A stretch of 64,000 nucleotides of DNA, from assembly GCF_044377035.1 (NCBI RefSeq), contig NZ_JBILJW010000020.1, positions 1 to 64,000 of the forward strand. The letters run 5' to 3'. Of this stretch, positions 7,481-15,930 are shown piece after piece. Both the position numbers and the translations under genes were made by a program. The notes below the pieces were generated by a model that searched no databases, was not told the origin of the DNA, and saw only the letters and a list, made by a program, of their open reading frames with translations. Origin of the DNA: Silanimonas sp044377035. Lineage in GTDB: Bacteria > Pseudomonadota > Gammaproteobacteria > Xanthomonadales > Xanthomonadaceae. Each line of letters starts with the position of its first letter. The first letter of the stretch is position 1.

Positions 7481-9384
7481 ACGATCTCGCCCGCAATCTC
7501 CTCCTCTGGCTCGTCGTCGCCGTCGTGCTGGCGATGGTGTTCCAGAACTTCTCCGGCGGCCCGAGCGCGGGACGCGACGTCGCGTACAGCGAGTTCATCG
7601 AGGAAGTCCGCAGCGGAAACATCCAGAAGGTCGAGATCGAGGCGGATCGCGTGACGACGCGTGTCACGCGGAAGAACGGCGAGAGCTTCGTCACCTTCAA
7701 GCCGGAAGACCGCGACCTCACCAATGAACTGCTGGCGAAGGGCATCAGCTTCACCCAGGAGCCGCCGCCGCAGAACAGCTTCTTCCTGTCCCTGCTGGTC
7801 AGCCTGCTCCCGGTGCTGCTGCTGGTCGGCGTGTGGATCTACTTCATGCGCCAGATGCAGCAGGGTGGCGGCAAGGGCGCGATGAGCTTCGGCCGTTCGA
7901 AGGCCAAGTTGATGAGCGAGGACCAGATCAAGGTCACCTTCGCCGATGTCGCCGGCTGCGACGAAGCGAAGGAAGAAGTCGGCGAGCTCGTCGAGTTCCT
8001 GCGCGACCCGGGCAAGTTCCAGAAGCTCGGCGGCAAGATCCCGCGCGGCGTGCTGATGGTCGGCCCGCCGGGCACCGGCAAGACCCTGCTGGCCCGCGCC
8101 ATCGCTGGCGAGGCCAAGGTGCCGTTCTTCAGCATCTCCGGTTCGGATTTCGTCGAGATGTTCGTCGGCGTCGGTGCGAGCCGCGTGCGCGACATGTTCG
8201 ATACGGCCAAGAAGCACGCGCCCTGCATCATCTTCATCGATGAAATCGACGCAGTCGGTCGCCATCGCGGCGCCGGCCTCGGCGGCGGCCACGACGAGCG
8301 CGAGCAGACCCTCAACCAGATGCTGGTCGAGATGGACGGTTTCGAAGGCGGCGAAGGCGTGATCGTCATCGCGGCCACCAACCGCCCCGACGTGCTCGAC
8401 CCGGCCCTGCTGCGTCCGGGCCGCTTCGACCGCCAAGTGGTCGTCGGCCTGCCGGACGTCAAGGGCCGCGAGCAGATCCTGAAGGTGCACATGCGCAAGG
8501 TGCCGCTGGCCGATGACGTCGTGCCCATGACCATCGCGCGTGGCACGCCGGGCTTCTCGGGCGCCGACCTCGCCAACCTCGTCAACGAGGCCGCGCTGTT
8601 CGCCGCGCGCGAGAACGGCAAGCTCGTCCGCATGGAGCATTTCGACAAGGCTCGCGACAAGATCCTGATGGGCGCCGAGCGCCGTTCGATGGCGATGAGC
8701 GAGGACGAGAAGAAGCTCACCGCCTTCCACGAGGCCGGCCATGCCATCGTCGGGCGTGTCGTCCCGGACCACGACCCGGTCTACAAGGTGACGATCATCC
8801 CGCGCGGCCGCGCGCTGGGCGTCACGATGTACCTGCCCGAAGGCGACCGCTACAGCTACAACAAGGTCCACATCGAGTCGATGCTGTGCTCGCTGTATGG
8901 CGGCCGCGTCGCCGAAGAGCTGATCTTCGGTGCGGACAAGGTCACCACGGGCGCGTCCAACGACATCGAGCGCGCGACCAAGATGGCCCGCAACATGGTC
9001 ACCAAGTGGGGCCTTTCGGACGAGCTCGGTCCGATCGCGTACGCCGAGGACGAAGGCGAGGTGTTCCTCGGTCGCAGCGTCTCGCAGACGAAGAACGTCT
9101 CGGACGAGACCGCCCGCCGGATCGACGAGGTCGTGCGCGGCATCCTCGACCGTGCCTATGCCCGTTCGAAGCAGATCCTCACCGACAACATGGACAAGCT
9201 CCATGTGATGGCCGAGGCGCTGCTGACCTACGAGACCATCGACGCAAATCAGATCGACGCCATCATGGAAGGCCGTCGTCCGGGCCCGCCGGCGGATTGG
9301 GGCAAGGCGGGCAACGCCCCGGTGAAGGACAATGACGGCCCTTCGGCGGGTGCCCCGCTGGGCCCGGCGGCTCCGCAGGCTTGA
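7477..9384 (+). CDS. ftsH: ATP-dependent zinc metalloprotease FtsH
   Basis: A 635-residue membrane AAA+ protease that degrades unassembled membrane proteins and regulators such as LpxC and RpoH. It has an N-terminal membrane helix, a small periplasmic domain, a second helix near residues 103-123, then the AAA module with Walker A (GPPGTGKT, about 196) and Walker B (IIFIDEIDAVG), the SRH, and the zinc protease site FHEAGHAIVG (His-Glu-x-x-His at about 418). The C-terminal tail is rich in Gly/Pro/Ala. It overlaps rlmE by four bases. Its regulators HflK/HflC are encoded about 7 kb downstream. Confidence 0.98.
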   Translation: MNDLARNLLLWLVVAVVLAMVFQNFSGGPSAGRDVAYSEFIEEVRSGNIQKVEIEADRVTTRVTRKNGESFVTFKPEDRDLTNELLAKGISFTQEPPPQNSFFLSLLVSLLPVLLLVGVWIYFMRQMQQGGGKGAMSFGRSKAKLMSEDQIKVTFADVAGCDEAKEEVGELVEFLRDPGKFQKLGGKIPRGVLMVGPPGTGKTLLARAIAGEAKVPFFSISGSDFVEMFVGVGASRVRDMFDTAKKHAPCIIFIDEIDAVGRHRGAGLGGGHDEREQTLNQMLVEMDGFEGGEGVIVIAATNRPDVLDPALLRPGRFDRQVVVGLPDVKGREQILKVHMRKVPLADDVVPMTIARGTPGFSGADLANLVNEAALFAARENGKLVRMEHFDKARDKILMGAERRSMAMSEDEKKLTAFHEAGHAIVGRVVPDHDPVYKVTIIPRGRALGVTMYLPEGDRYSYNKVHIESMLCSLYGGRVAEELIFGADKVTTGASNDIERATKMARNMVTKWGLSDELGPIAYAEDEGEVFLGRSVSQTKNVSDETARRIDEVVRGILDRAYARSKQILTDNMDKLHVMAEALLTYETIDANQIDAIMEGRRPGPPADWGKAGNAPVKDNDGPSAGAPLGPAAPQA

Positions 9385-9623
9385 TCGCCTCCGGCCGCTC
9401 ACCGCCGTTGGTCGACGCCGCGGCGGTGCTGCGTGCATCGCGGCGCAATCGCCTCCGCGGCGCGGTGGGCGGTGGCTTGGTGGGTAGCGGCTTCGCCGCC
9501 CTCGCGGTCTCGGGCTTGAACCTCTGGCTCGGTAAACCGGCCCCGCTCGTTTGGGCCGCCCTGCTGCTCGGCCTGCCGATGGCCATCATCGGCAGCTGGT
9601 TGATCTTGAAGATCGGCGACTAG
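9381..9623 (+). CDS. Small two-helix membrane protein, unknown function
   Basis: An 80-residue hypothetical protein. The only start close to the ftsH stop is a TTG whose last two bases and following A overlap the ftsH TGA (TTGA), so translational coupling is plausible. After a basic N-terminus (RASRRNRLRG) there are two membrane segments, about residues 28-48 (GAVGGGLVGSGFAALAVSGL) and 55-76 (PLVWAALLLGLPMAIIGSWL). I do not recognise the family. Overlap and frame make a real gene likely, but the start and function are inferred. Confidence 0.6.
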   Translation: MIASGRSPPLVDAAAVLRASRRNRLRGAVGGGLVGSGFAALAVSGLNLWLGKPAPLVWAALLLGLPMAIIGSWLILKIGD

Positions 9624-9685
9624 CCCGGGCTTGTGGCGGCCGGGCGCAGCGGCGAGCATGGGCGCCCCGTCCAGCCGCCCTCCTC

Positions 9686-10270
9686 ATGCATTTCCCCCTC
9701 CAAGTCGCCTTCAAGCGCATCGCGCTCTCGCCGCAGATCCGCGTCACCGACGCGCGCGGCACGCTCACCCATTACGTCAAGCAGAAGCTCTTCAAGCTGA
9801 AGGAGAGCGTCACCGTCTTCGCCGACGAGGCGCAGGCGCGCCGCCTGTTCGAGATCCGCGCGGACCGGGTGCTCGACTTCAACGCGGCCTATCGCATCGC
9901 CGACGCCGCAGGCAAGCCGATCGGCGTCGTGCGTCGCCACGGCATGCGCTCGCTGTGGCGCGCCCACTACGAGATCCAGGCCGCCGATGGCCTGCTGCTC
10001 ACCGTCAGCGAAGAGAATCCATGGATCAAAGTGCTGGACGGCCTGCTGTCCGACCTGCCGATCATCGGGCTGTTCGCCGGCTATTGGCTGCATCCGGCCT
10101 ACTTGCTCACCGATCGCAGCGGCACCCTGGTGATGCGCGTCCAGAAGGTGCCGGCGCTGATGGAAGGGCGCTACCGCATCGATGCGCATGCGGCGCTCGA
10201 CGGCGAAGCGCGCGACGCCGTGCTGCAGGGCATCTTCATGATGCTGCTGCTCGAGCGCACCCGCGGCTGA
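9686..10270 (+). CDS. LURP-one-related / scramblase-fold family protein
   Basis: A 194-residue protein without signal peptide. The pattern of short beta-strands (VKQKLFKLKESVTVFAD, GKPIGVVRRHGMRSLWRAHYEI) resembles the LURP-one-related/Tubby-like fold known from YxjI-type bacterial proteins. A hydrophobic patch (about residues 120-135, LLSDLPIIGLFAGYW) may touch the membrane. The start ATG at 9686 is the first in frame that does not run into the preceding gene. It lies between the small membrane protein and folP on the same strand. The function of bacterial members is unknown. Confidence 0.72.
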   Translation: MHFPLQVAFKRIALSPQIRVTDARGTLTHYVKQKLFKLKESVTVFADEAQARRLFEIRADRVLDFNAAYRIADAAGKPIGVVRRHGMRSLWRAHYEIQAADGLLLTVSEENPWIKVLDGLLSDLPIIGLFAGYWLHPAYLLTDRSGTLVMRVQKVPALMEGRYRIDAHAALDGEARDAVLQGIFMMLLLERTRG

Positions 10271-10289
10271 GCCCATCCGGGGAGAATCC

Positions 10290-11195
10290 ATGATGTTCGG
10301 CATCGACACCGTTCCCGTCATCGACTGCGCCGGCCGAGTGCTGCGGCTGGATCGCCCGCGGGTGATGGGCATCGTCAACGTCACCCCGGACTCGTTCTCC
10401 GATGGCGGCCACCATGCGACGGTCGAAGCCGCCGTCGCGCATGGGCTGCGGCTCGTGGAGGAAGGCGCCGACGTGCTCGACATCGGTGGCGAATCGACCC
10501 GGCCCGGCGCCGAGCCGGTGGACGAAGACGCCGAGCTCGCCCGCGTCCTGCCGGTGATCGAAGCGCTGGTGGCGAAGACGGCCGTGCCGATCTCCATCGA
10601 CACCACCAAGCCCGGCGTGATGCGCGCCGCGCTGGCCGCCGGCGCCGGCATGGTGAACGACGTGATGGCGCTGCGCGCGGAAGGCGCGCTCGAGGCGGTG
10701 GCGGCGTCGAAGGCCGCCGTCGTGCTGATGCACATGGCCGGCGAGCCGCGGACGATGCAGCAGGCCCCGGCCTACGACGACGTGGTCGGCGAGGTGCACC
10801 GCTTCCTCGCCGAGCGCGTGTTCGCCTGCGAGATGTCGGGCATCGACAAGCGGCGCATCGTCATCGACCCCGGTTTCGGCTTCGGCAAGGCGCTCGAACA
10901 CAACCTCGCTCTCCTAGCGCAGCTCCGGCGCTTCACCGAGATCGGCGTGCCGGTGCTCGCGGGGCTGTCGCGGAAGTCGAGCCTCGGCCAGATCACCGGG
11001 CGTGAGGTTGGGGATCGCTTGGCCGCTTCGGTGGCCGCGCACCTGATCGCCGTGCAGAACGGCGCGATGCTGGTGCGCGTGCATGACGTGGCGGCGACTG
11101 TCGACGCGCTCAAGGTGTGGGCGGCCGTGGCTACCGTACCGACGCCGCGGGGCAAGCCGGCGATGCCGTCGATCCGCTGGCCCGACGACGAGTAG
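10290..11195 (+). CDS. folP: Dihydropteroate synthase
   Basis: A 301-residue folate-synthesis enzyme that couples p-aminobenzoate to dihydropterin pyrophosphate and is the target of sulfonamides. It shows all the family blocks: GIVNVTPDSFSDGG (about residues 27-40), DIGGESTRPGA, the DTTKPGVM strand, VNDVMALR, DPGFGFGK and GLSRKSSLG. The TIM-barrel length fits, and the C-terminal extension of about 20 residues is not conserved. ftsH-folP is a common pairing; the usual next gene, glmM, is missing here and folP instead faces a convergent hypothetical gene 12 bases away. Confidence 0.97.
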   Translation: MMFGIDTVPVIDCAGRVLRLDRPRVMGIVNVTPDSFSDGGHHATVEAAVAHGLRLVEEGADVLDIGGESTRPGAEPVDEDAELARVLPVIEALVAKTAVPISIDTTKPGVMRAALAAGAGMVNDVMALRAEGALEAVAASKAAVVLMHMAGEPRTMQQAPAYDDVVGEVHRFLAERVFACEMSGIDKRRIVIDPGFGFGKALEHNLALLAQLRRFTEIGVPVLAGLSRKSSLGQITGREVGDRLAASVAAHLIAVQNGAMLVRVHDVAATVDALKVWAAVATVPTPRGKPAMPSIRWPDDE

Positions 11196-11207
11196 GCGGC
11201 GCGCCGC

Positions 11208-11924
11208 TCAGCCTTCGCGTCGTGACCGGATGACGCGGTAGACGACGTAGCCGACGCCAATCAGCAGCAGGATCGGCAGCATCCTCCCGATCCCCAGCCC
11301 GAGCTGGAAGGCGCCGGTGGATTCGATGTTTGGCTTGTGTGCCGCGGGGATTTCGCCTTGGCCGACGGTGATGAGCAGTCCGGCCGGCTGGATGCCCTTC
11401 GCGTTCTCCACGCTGACGAGCAGGATCGGATCGCCCTGCGACAGGGGCGGCAACTCGCGCACCGCCGTGCCGTCGAGCATGCGGCCGGTGCCGGCGTTCA
11501 CCGCCACGTAGGCGTCGTACATGGCGTCGCCCCAGATCGATCGGAGTTCGGACTCGCTGCGTATTCCGAAGTTCTGCTCGAACTGCTGCTGGATCGTGCC
11601 GGCGGACTTCGTGACGCGCAGGTCGCGGGGCTCGAACAGCACCGTGCCCGCGGTCGGGGCCGTCGGCTCACGCTCGAACATGCCGGTGACGACAACCTGT
11701 CCCTCCGGCTCGGCGGTGGGCGACACCGCGATCAAGGTGTACGACACCCAGGTAGGCTGCTTCGGATCGAAGGCTTCGGGCAGGTACAGCTGGGTGGAAC
11801 TCTCCATCTCCGGCGCCAGCGGCATCGGCAGAAGCTCGGTGGCGAGCACGCCGGCATGGGCGAGGGGAGCGATCGCCAAGGCGACAGCGAGCATGGCGCC
11901 CCGTGCAGCGGCGTTTCGAAGCAT
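11208..11924 (-). CDS. Exported protein with C-terminal membrane anchor, unknown function
   Basis: A 238-residue hypothetical protein. It begins with a clear signal peptide (AMLAVALAIAPLAHAG, predicted cleavage after AHA at about residue 24). It ends with a membrane helix (about 213-230, MLPILLLIGVGYVVYRVI) and a basic tail RSRREG, so the bulk should sit in the periplasm anchored to the inner membrane. The middle has no motif I recognise. A good Shine-Dalgarno (AAGGA) precedes the ATG. It is 34 bases downstream of the AlkB-type hydroxylase on the same strand, suggesting cotranscription, but a functional link is only inferred. Confidence 0.75.
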   Translation of the reverse strand: MLRNAAARGAMLAVALAIAPLAHAGVLATELLPMPLAPEMESSTQLYLPEAFDPKQPTWVSYTLIAVSPTAEPEGQVVVTGMFEREPTAPTAGTVLFEPRDLRVTKSAGTIQQQFEQNFGIRSESELRSIWGDAMYDAYVAVNAGTGRMLDGTAVRELPPLSQGDPILLVSVENAKGIQPAGLLITVGQGEIPAAHKPNIESTGAFQLGLGIGRMLPILLLIGVGYVVYRVIRSRREG

Positions 11925-11958
11925 CAGGAATCCTTTTCTGGGGGGGCAGGGGGGGCGG

Positions 11959-13038
11959 TCAAGCCGTCGCGACGCGGGCGCGGAAAGCCTCGACGCGCGG
12001 GTGGATCACGCGGAACCACAGAGGAGGCACCAGCGCCAGGACGAACATCGACGCGTAACCGCCGGGCAACTGCGGGCTGTCGGCGTGGTGACGCAGGATG
12101 GCGTAGGGCCGCTTCGGGAAGGCGTGGTGGTCGCTGTGGCGCTGCAGTTGGAACAGCATCAGGTTCGACAGCCGGTAGTCGCTGTTCCAGCTGTGCAGGT
12201 GCGTCGTCCGCTCGTAGCGGCCGTCGGGCAGCTTCCGGCGCTCGAGGCCGTAGTGCTCGATGTAGTTGATGATTTCCAGCGAGCTCGCGGCGAACAGGCC
12301 CTGCAGCAGGAAGAAGCCGAGGCCCACGACACCGAGCCACGCCGTCATCGCCGCGGCCATCGCCAGCCACGCCGCCGTCCAGCCGACCAGTTCGTTGCGC
12401 CAGTGCAGGGCAGGCAGGCCGAGTTTGCGCAGGCGCGTGGCCTCGAGGGCCCAGGCGTTGCGCGTGTTGTGGAGGAGCGCGCGCGGCAGGAAGTGCCACA
12501 GGCCCTGGCCATAGCGGGCGCTCGAGGCGTCCTCCGGCGTCGACACGTGAACGTGGTGGCCGCGGACGTGTTCGACCTTGAAGCCGTGGTAACCGACCGA
12601 GGCCAGCAGCAGGCCGCCGACGGCCTGCTCGAAACGGCTGTCCTTGTGAATCAGCTCGTGGGCGGTATTGATCGCGAGCACGCCACCGACCACGCCCTGC
12701 GACAGCAGCCAGCCGGCCATGGCCACCGGGGAAAGGTCGGCGCCGACAAACCACCATCCGCTCCACGCCAGCACGCCGAGGTGCACCGGCAGCGCCAGCA
12801 CGGTGAGGCCGCGGAACCATCGCGAGTGGGCGAAGGCGCGTTCCTGCTCGACCGGTACGTTCAGGCTGTCGTGGCCCAGCGTGTAGTCGGCGAGTGGCAG
12901 CAGCACGAACAGCGCCACCAGCGGGAACCATGCCGCCGCGCCGGGCGCCAGTCCTTGCGATGCCAACCACGCCGCGAAGGGCAGGGTGGCGGGGATCAGG
13001 AAGACCAGCAGGAATCCGAAAGCCTTCAGGCGCGACAT
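11959..13038 (-). CDS. AlkB-type membrane non-heme di-iron hydroxylase (alkane 1-monooxygenase family)
   Basis: A 359-residue integral membrane hydroxylase. All histidine boxes are present: HELIHK (about residue 128), EHVRGHHVHV, the NYIEHYGLERR box and LQRHSDHHAFPKRPY near the C-terminus. This combination is the AlkB signature, distinguishing it from plain fatty acid desaturases. Around six hydrophobic helices are visible. Family members oxidise the terminal carbon of alkanes or related chains with electrons from rubredoxin. No rubredoxin or rubredoxin reductase is encoded in the window. The start MSRLKAFG was chosen because a GGAG lies about nine bases upstream; an in-frame ATG 57 bases earlier lacks this. 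Confidence 0.88.
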   Translation of the reverse strand: MSRLKAFGFLLVFLIPATLPFAAWLASQGLAPGAAAWFPLVALFVLLPLADYTLGHDSLNVPVEQERAFAHSRWFRGLTVLALPVHLGVLAWSGWWFVGADLSPVAMAGWLLSQGVVGGVLAINTAHELIHKDSRFEQAVGGLLLASVGYHGFKVEHVRGHHVHVSTPEDASSARYGQGLWHFLPRALLHNTRNAWALEATRLRKLGLPALHWRNELVGWTAAWLAMAAAMTAWLGVVGLGFFLLQGLFAASSLEIINYIEHYGLERRKLPDGRYERTTHLHSWNSDYRLSNLMLFQLQRHSDHHAFPKRPYAILRHHADSPQLPGGYASMFVLALVPPLWFRVIHPRVEAFRARVATA

Positions 13039-13153
13039 GGACGGGGCTCCGTAGGGCGGCGCAGCGGGAATCGGCTTCGAATCTACGCCCCGCACCGGGC
13101 CCGCACAACGGCGCGGGACTCACCCGGGTGTCCTGCGGCTATGCTGCGCGCCG

Positions 13154-14149
13154 ATGCCGAACGCTTCCTTCGACCTCCTTTCCTCCCTCGCCGTCGATCC
13201 ACGCGCCGACCACCGCCCGCGGGCCGTGGCGGTGATGGGCCCGACCGCGTCCGGCAAGACCGATTTCGCCGTCGACTGGGCCCAGCGCCTCGGTACCGAG
13301 GTCATCAGCGTCGATTCCGCCCTCGTCTACCGACGCTTGGACATCGGTAGTGCGAAGCCCGATGCCGGGACCCTCGCGCGCGCACCGCATCGGCTCATCG
13401 ACCTCCGCGAGCCGCACGAACCCTATTCCGCTGCGGACTTCGCACGCGATGCCCTGCGCGAGATGCAGGCGCTTTCCGCGGAGGGCAGGGTTCCCTTGCT
13501 CGTCGGCGGCACCGGCCTGTACTTCAAGGCCTTGCTGGAGGGGCTCTCCGACCTGCCCGAATCCGATCCGGCGATGCGCGAGCAGCTTCAGGACGAACTC
13601 GTGGATCGCGGCCTGCCGGCCTTGCATGCCGAATTGCAGCGCGTCGATCCGGTGGCGGGTGCTCGCATCAAGCCCGGCGATACGCAGCGCACGCTGCGTG
13701 CGCTGGAGGTGTTCCGCTTGAGCGGGGTGCCGATCAGCGAGTGGCAGGCCCGCAGCCGGGGGGCGCGTGCGCCGTTCCCGTTCCGCGTGCTCAAGCTCGT
13801 GTTGGCGCCCACCGACCGCGCGGTGTTGCACGAACGCATCGCGCGCCGCTTCCACGCGATGCTGGCCGCCGGGTTCCTCGACGAGGTTCGCGCGCTCAAG
13901 GCCGACCCGCGCCTGCATCCCGACCTCCCGGCGATGCGCGCCGTCGGCTACCGGCAGGCCTGGCAGCACCTCGACGGCGCCACCGACACCGCGACCTTCG
14001 TCGAGCAGGGCATCGCCGCCACGCGCCACCTCGCCAAGCGCCAGCTCACGTGGCTGCGCGGCGAACACGATGCGCTGTGGTTCGACCCCTCGACCTCGCG
14101 CGCGCCGCTGGACCGGGCGATGCAGGCCTTTCTCGGCCCCGACGCCTGA
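13154..14149 (+). CDS. miaA: tRNA dimethylallyltransferase MiaA
   Basis: A 331-residue enzyme that prenylates A37 of tRNAs reading codons starting with U. The P-loop VMGPTASGKTDFAVDW starts near residue 26. The DSALVYRRLDIGSAKPD segment and VGGTGLYFKALLEGLSDLP are MiaA hallmarks. Near the C-terminus MRAVGYRQAWQHLDG and RHLAKRQLTWLRG are the tRNA-binding elements. The N-terminal 20 residues before the core are poorly conserved. miaA-hfq-hflX-hflK-hflC-purA is conserved in gammaproteobacteria, though mutL, the usual upstream gene, is absent. Confidence 0.97.
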   Translation: MPNASFDLLSSLAVDPRADHRPRAVAVMGPTASGKTDFAVDWAQRLGTEVISVDSALVYRRLDIGSAKPDAGTLARAPHRLIDLREPHEPYSAADFARDALREMQALSAEGRVPLLVGGTGLYFKALLEGLSDLPESDPAMREQLQDELVDRGLPALHAELQRVDPVAGARIKPGDTQRTLRALEVFRLSGVPISEWQARSRGARAPFPFRVLKLVLAPTDRAVLHERIARRFHAMLAAGFLDEVRALKADPRLHPDLPAMRAVGYRQAWQHLDGATDTATFVEQGIAATRHLAKRQLTWLRGEHDALWFDPSTSRAPLDRAMQAFLGPDA

Positions 14150-14254
14150 ATCGCCGCTGCGCCGCTCGCTCCCCGCGTGCTGCGCTCACTCGCGCGTGAC
14201 CGGTCCGCGGGCTAGGATGCGTGTCCCGAGAAGAACAACCACACCGGATTCCCC

Positions 14255-14545
14255 ATGTCGAAAGGCCAGAGCCTTCAAGACCCGTTTCTGAACGCGCTGC
14301 GTCGCGAACGGATCCCGGTGTCGATCTACCTCGTCAACGGCATCAAGCTGCAGGGCACGATCGAGAGCTTCGACCAGTTCGTCGTCCTGCTGCGCAACAC
14401 CGTCAGCCAGATGGTCTACAAGCACGCCATCTCGACCGTGGTGCCATCGCGCAACGTCCGCGTCGGGCCCGGCGGCGGCCAGGTGAATTCAGCCGGCGAT
14501 GGCGGCGAGGGTGGCGACGAGCTGCCCGACGAAGGCAACGAGTGA
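14255..14545 (+). CDS. hfq: RNA chaperone Hfq
   Basis: A 96-residue Sm-like protein forming a hexamer that pairs small RNAs with mRNAs. The N-terminus KGQSLQDPFLNALRRERIPV, the Sm1 motif (VNGIKLQGTIESFDQFVVLL) and the Sm2 motif YKHAISTVVP are nearly invariant. The C-terminal tail (about residues 70-96) is Gly/Asp/Glu-rich and acidic at its end, a feature tied in E. coli Hfq to RNA release. Spacing to hflX is 34 bases. Confidence 0.98.
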   Translation: MSKGQSLQDPFLNALRRERIPVSIYLVNGIKLQGTIESFDQFVVLLRNTVSQMVYKHAISTVVPSRNVRVGPGGGQVNSAGDGGEGGDELPDEGNE

Positions 14546-14579
14546 CCTTCGCGCGGCGCGTTCTCCGCCGCCCGTACCG

Positions 14580-15878
14580 ATGAACAGCCCCCGCCGAGAG
14601 CGCGCCCTGCTGGTCCAGCCGGCGGCGCCCGGACAACGCGATCCCGCCATCGCCGAGGAGTTCGCCGACCTGGCGCGCTCGGCCGGTGCCGAGGTGGTCG
14701 CCGTCATCGATGCCCGCATCGAGCGCCCCAGTGCCAGCCATTACCTCGGCAGCGGCAAGGTCGAGGAGCTCAAGGGCTACTGCGAGGCCACCGACGTCGA
14801 CGTCGTGCTGGTGAACGCCACCCTGAGCCCGGTGCAGGAACGCAATCTGAGCGACGACCTCGGGCGGCGCGTCATCGATCGCGTCGGCCTGATCCTGGAC
14901 ATTTTCGCGCTGCGCGCCGCGAGCGCCGACGGCAAGCTGCAGGTCGAACTCGCGCAGTTGAAGCATTCCGCCACCCGCCTTACCGGCAAGGGCAAGGGCA
15001 TGGACTCGCAGCGCGGTGGTTCGATCGGCCTGCGCGGCCCCGGCGAGACCGCGCTGGAAACCGACCGGCGACTGATCCGCGCGCGCATCGACGCCCTCGA
15101 GAAGCGTCTCTCGCGCATCGATGTGCAGCGCACGCAAATGCGCCGCGCGCGCATGCGCAACGAGCTGCCGCGCGTCGCCATCGTCGGCTACACCAATGCG
15201 GGCAAGTCGACGCTGTTCAACGCGCTGACCGGCAGTGGTGTGTACGCGGCGGACCAGCTGTTCGCGACCCTGGATCCGACCGTGCGCCGCATCGACGGCC
15301 TCGCCTGCGGCCCGCTGCTGCTTTCCGACACCGTCGGCTTCGTCCGCGACCTGCCGCATGACCTCGTGGCGGCCTTCCGCTCGACCTTGGCCGAAGCGCG
15401 CGAAGCGGACCTGCTGCTGCACCTCGTCGACGCCTCCGATCCCGAGCGCGACACGCGGATCGCCGCGGTGAACGCGGTGCTCGAGGAGATCGGCGCTGGC
15501 GACGTGCCGCAGTGGACGGTCTTCAACAAGATCGACCGCATCGAGGGCCTGGAGCCGCGGATCGACGTCCGTGACGGCGAGGCGACGCAGGCCTGGGTGT
15601 CGGCGCGCGCCGGTGCCGGCCTGGACGCCCTGCTGGAGGCCTTGGGCACCCATTTTGCCGCCGACCTGCTGGTGGGGCGCCTGATGCTCGGCGCCGCCGA
15701 CGGCCGGCTCCGGGCCCAGCTCCACGCGATGGGGGCGGTGCGTGCCGAGACGGTCGACGAGGCTGGCTGGCAGCTCGAGGTCCGGCTGCCGCGCGGCACG
15801 GCTGAGCGGCTTGCGGCCGCGCCCGGCGGCCATCCGCTTCACGGTCTCTTGCTTGTTGCCCCTGTCACCCCTACCTAG
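14580..15878 (+). CDS. hflX: Ribosome-associated GTPase HflX
   Basis: A 432-residue GTPase that binds 50S subunits and splits stalled ribosomes. It has the N-terminal HflX domain (about 1-195, with SHYLGSGKVEEL and NATLSPVQERNL), a helical linker, and a G domain with G1 GYTNAGKST (about 203), the G3 region LLSDTVGFVRDLPHDLV, G4 FNKID and a C-terminal domain. The ATG at 14580 gives the family N-terminus. A longer in-frame start lies inside hfq and is less likely. The last codons appear to contain a promoter for hflK. Confidence 0.97.
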   Translation: MNSPRRERALLVQPAAPGQRDPAIAEEFADLARSAGAEVVAVIDARIERPSASHYLGSGKVEELKGYCEATDVDVVLVNATLSPVQERNLSDDLGRRVIDRVGLILDIFALRAASADGKLQVELAQLKHSATRLTGKGKGMDSQRGGSIGLRGPGETALETDRRLIRARIDALEKRLSRIDVQRTQMRRARMRNELPRVAIVGYTNAGKSTLFNALTGSGVYAADQLFATLDPTVRRIDGLACGPLLLSDTVGFVRDLPHDLVAAFRSTLAEAREADLLLHLVDASDPERDTRIAAVNAVLEEIGAGDVPQWTVFNKIDRIEGLEPRIDVRDGEATQAWVSARAGAGLDALLEALGTHFAADLLVGRLMLGAADGRLRAQLHAMGAVRAETVDEAGWQLEVRLPRGTAERLAAAPGGHPLHGLLLVAPVTPT

Positions 15879-15881
15879 AAT
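15853..15881 (+). promoter_or_regulatory. Candidate sigma70 promoter for hflKC
   Basis: TTGTTG (15853-15858) and TAGAAT (15876-15881) are separated by exactly 17 bases, straddling the hflX stop codon and about 50 bases upstream of hflK. It would let hflKC be expressed apart from miaA-hfq-hflX. This is sequence match only. Confidence 0.45.
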
Positions 15882-15930
15882 TGTGAACTGATCGACGCCC
15901 GCGGCCTGCGGGTGTCCGCACGGAGCCCCC

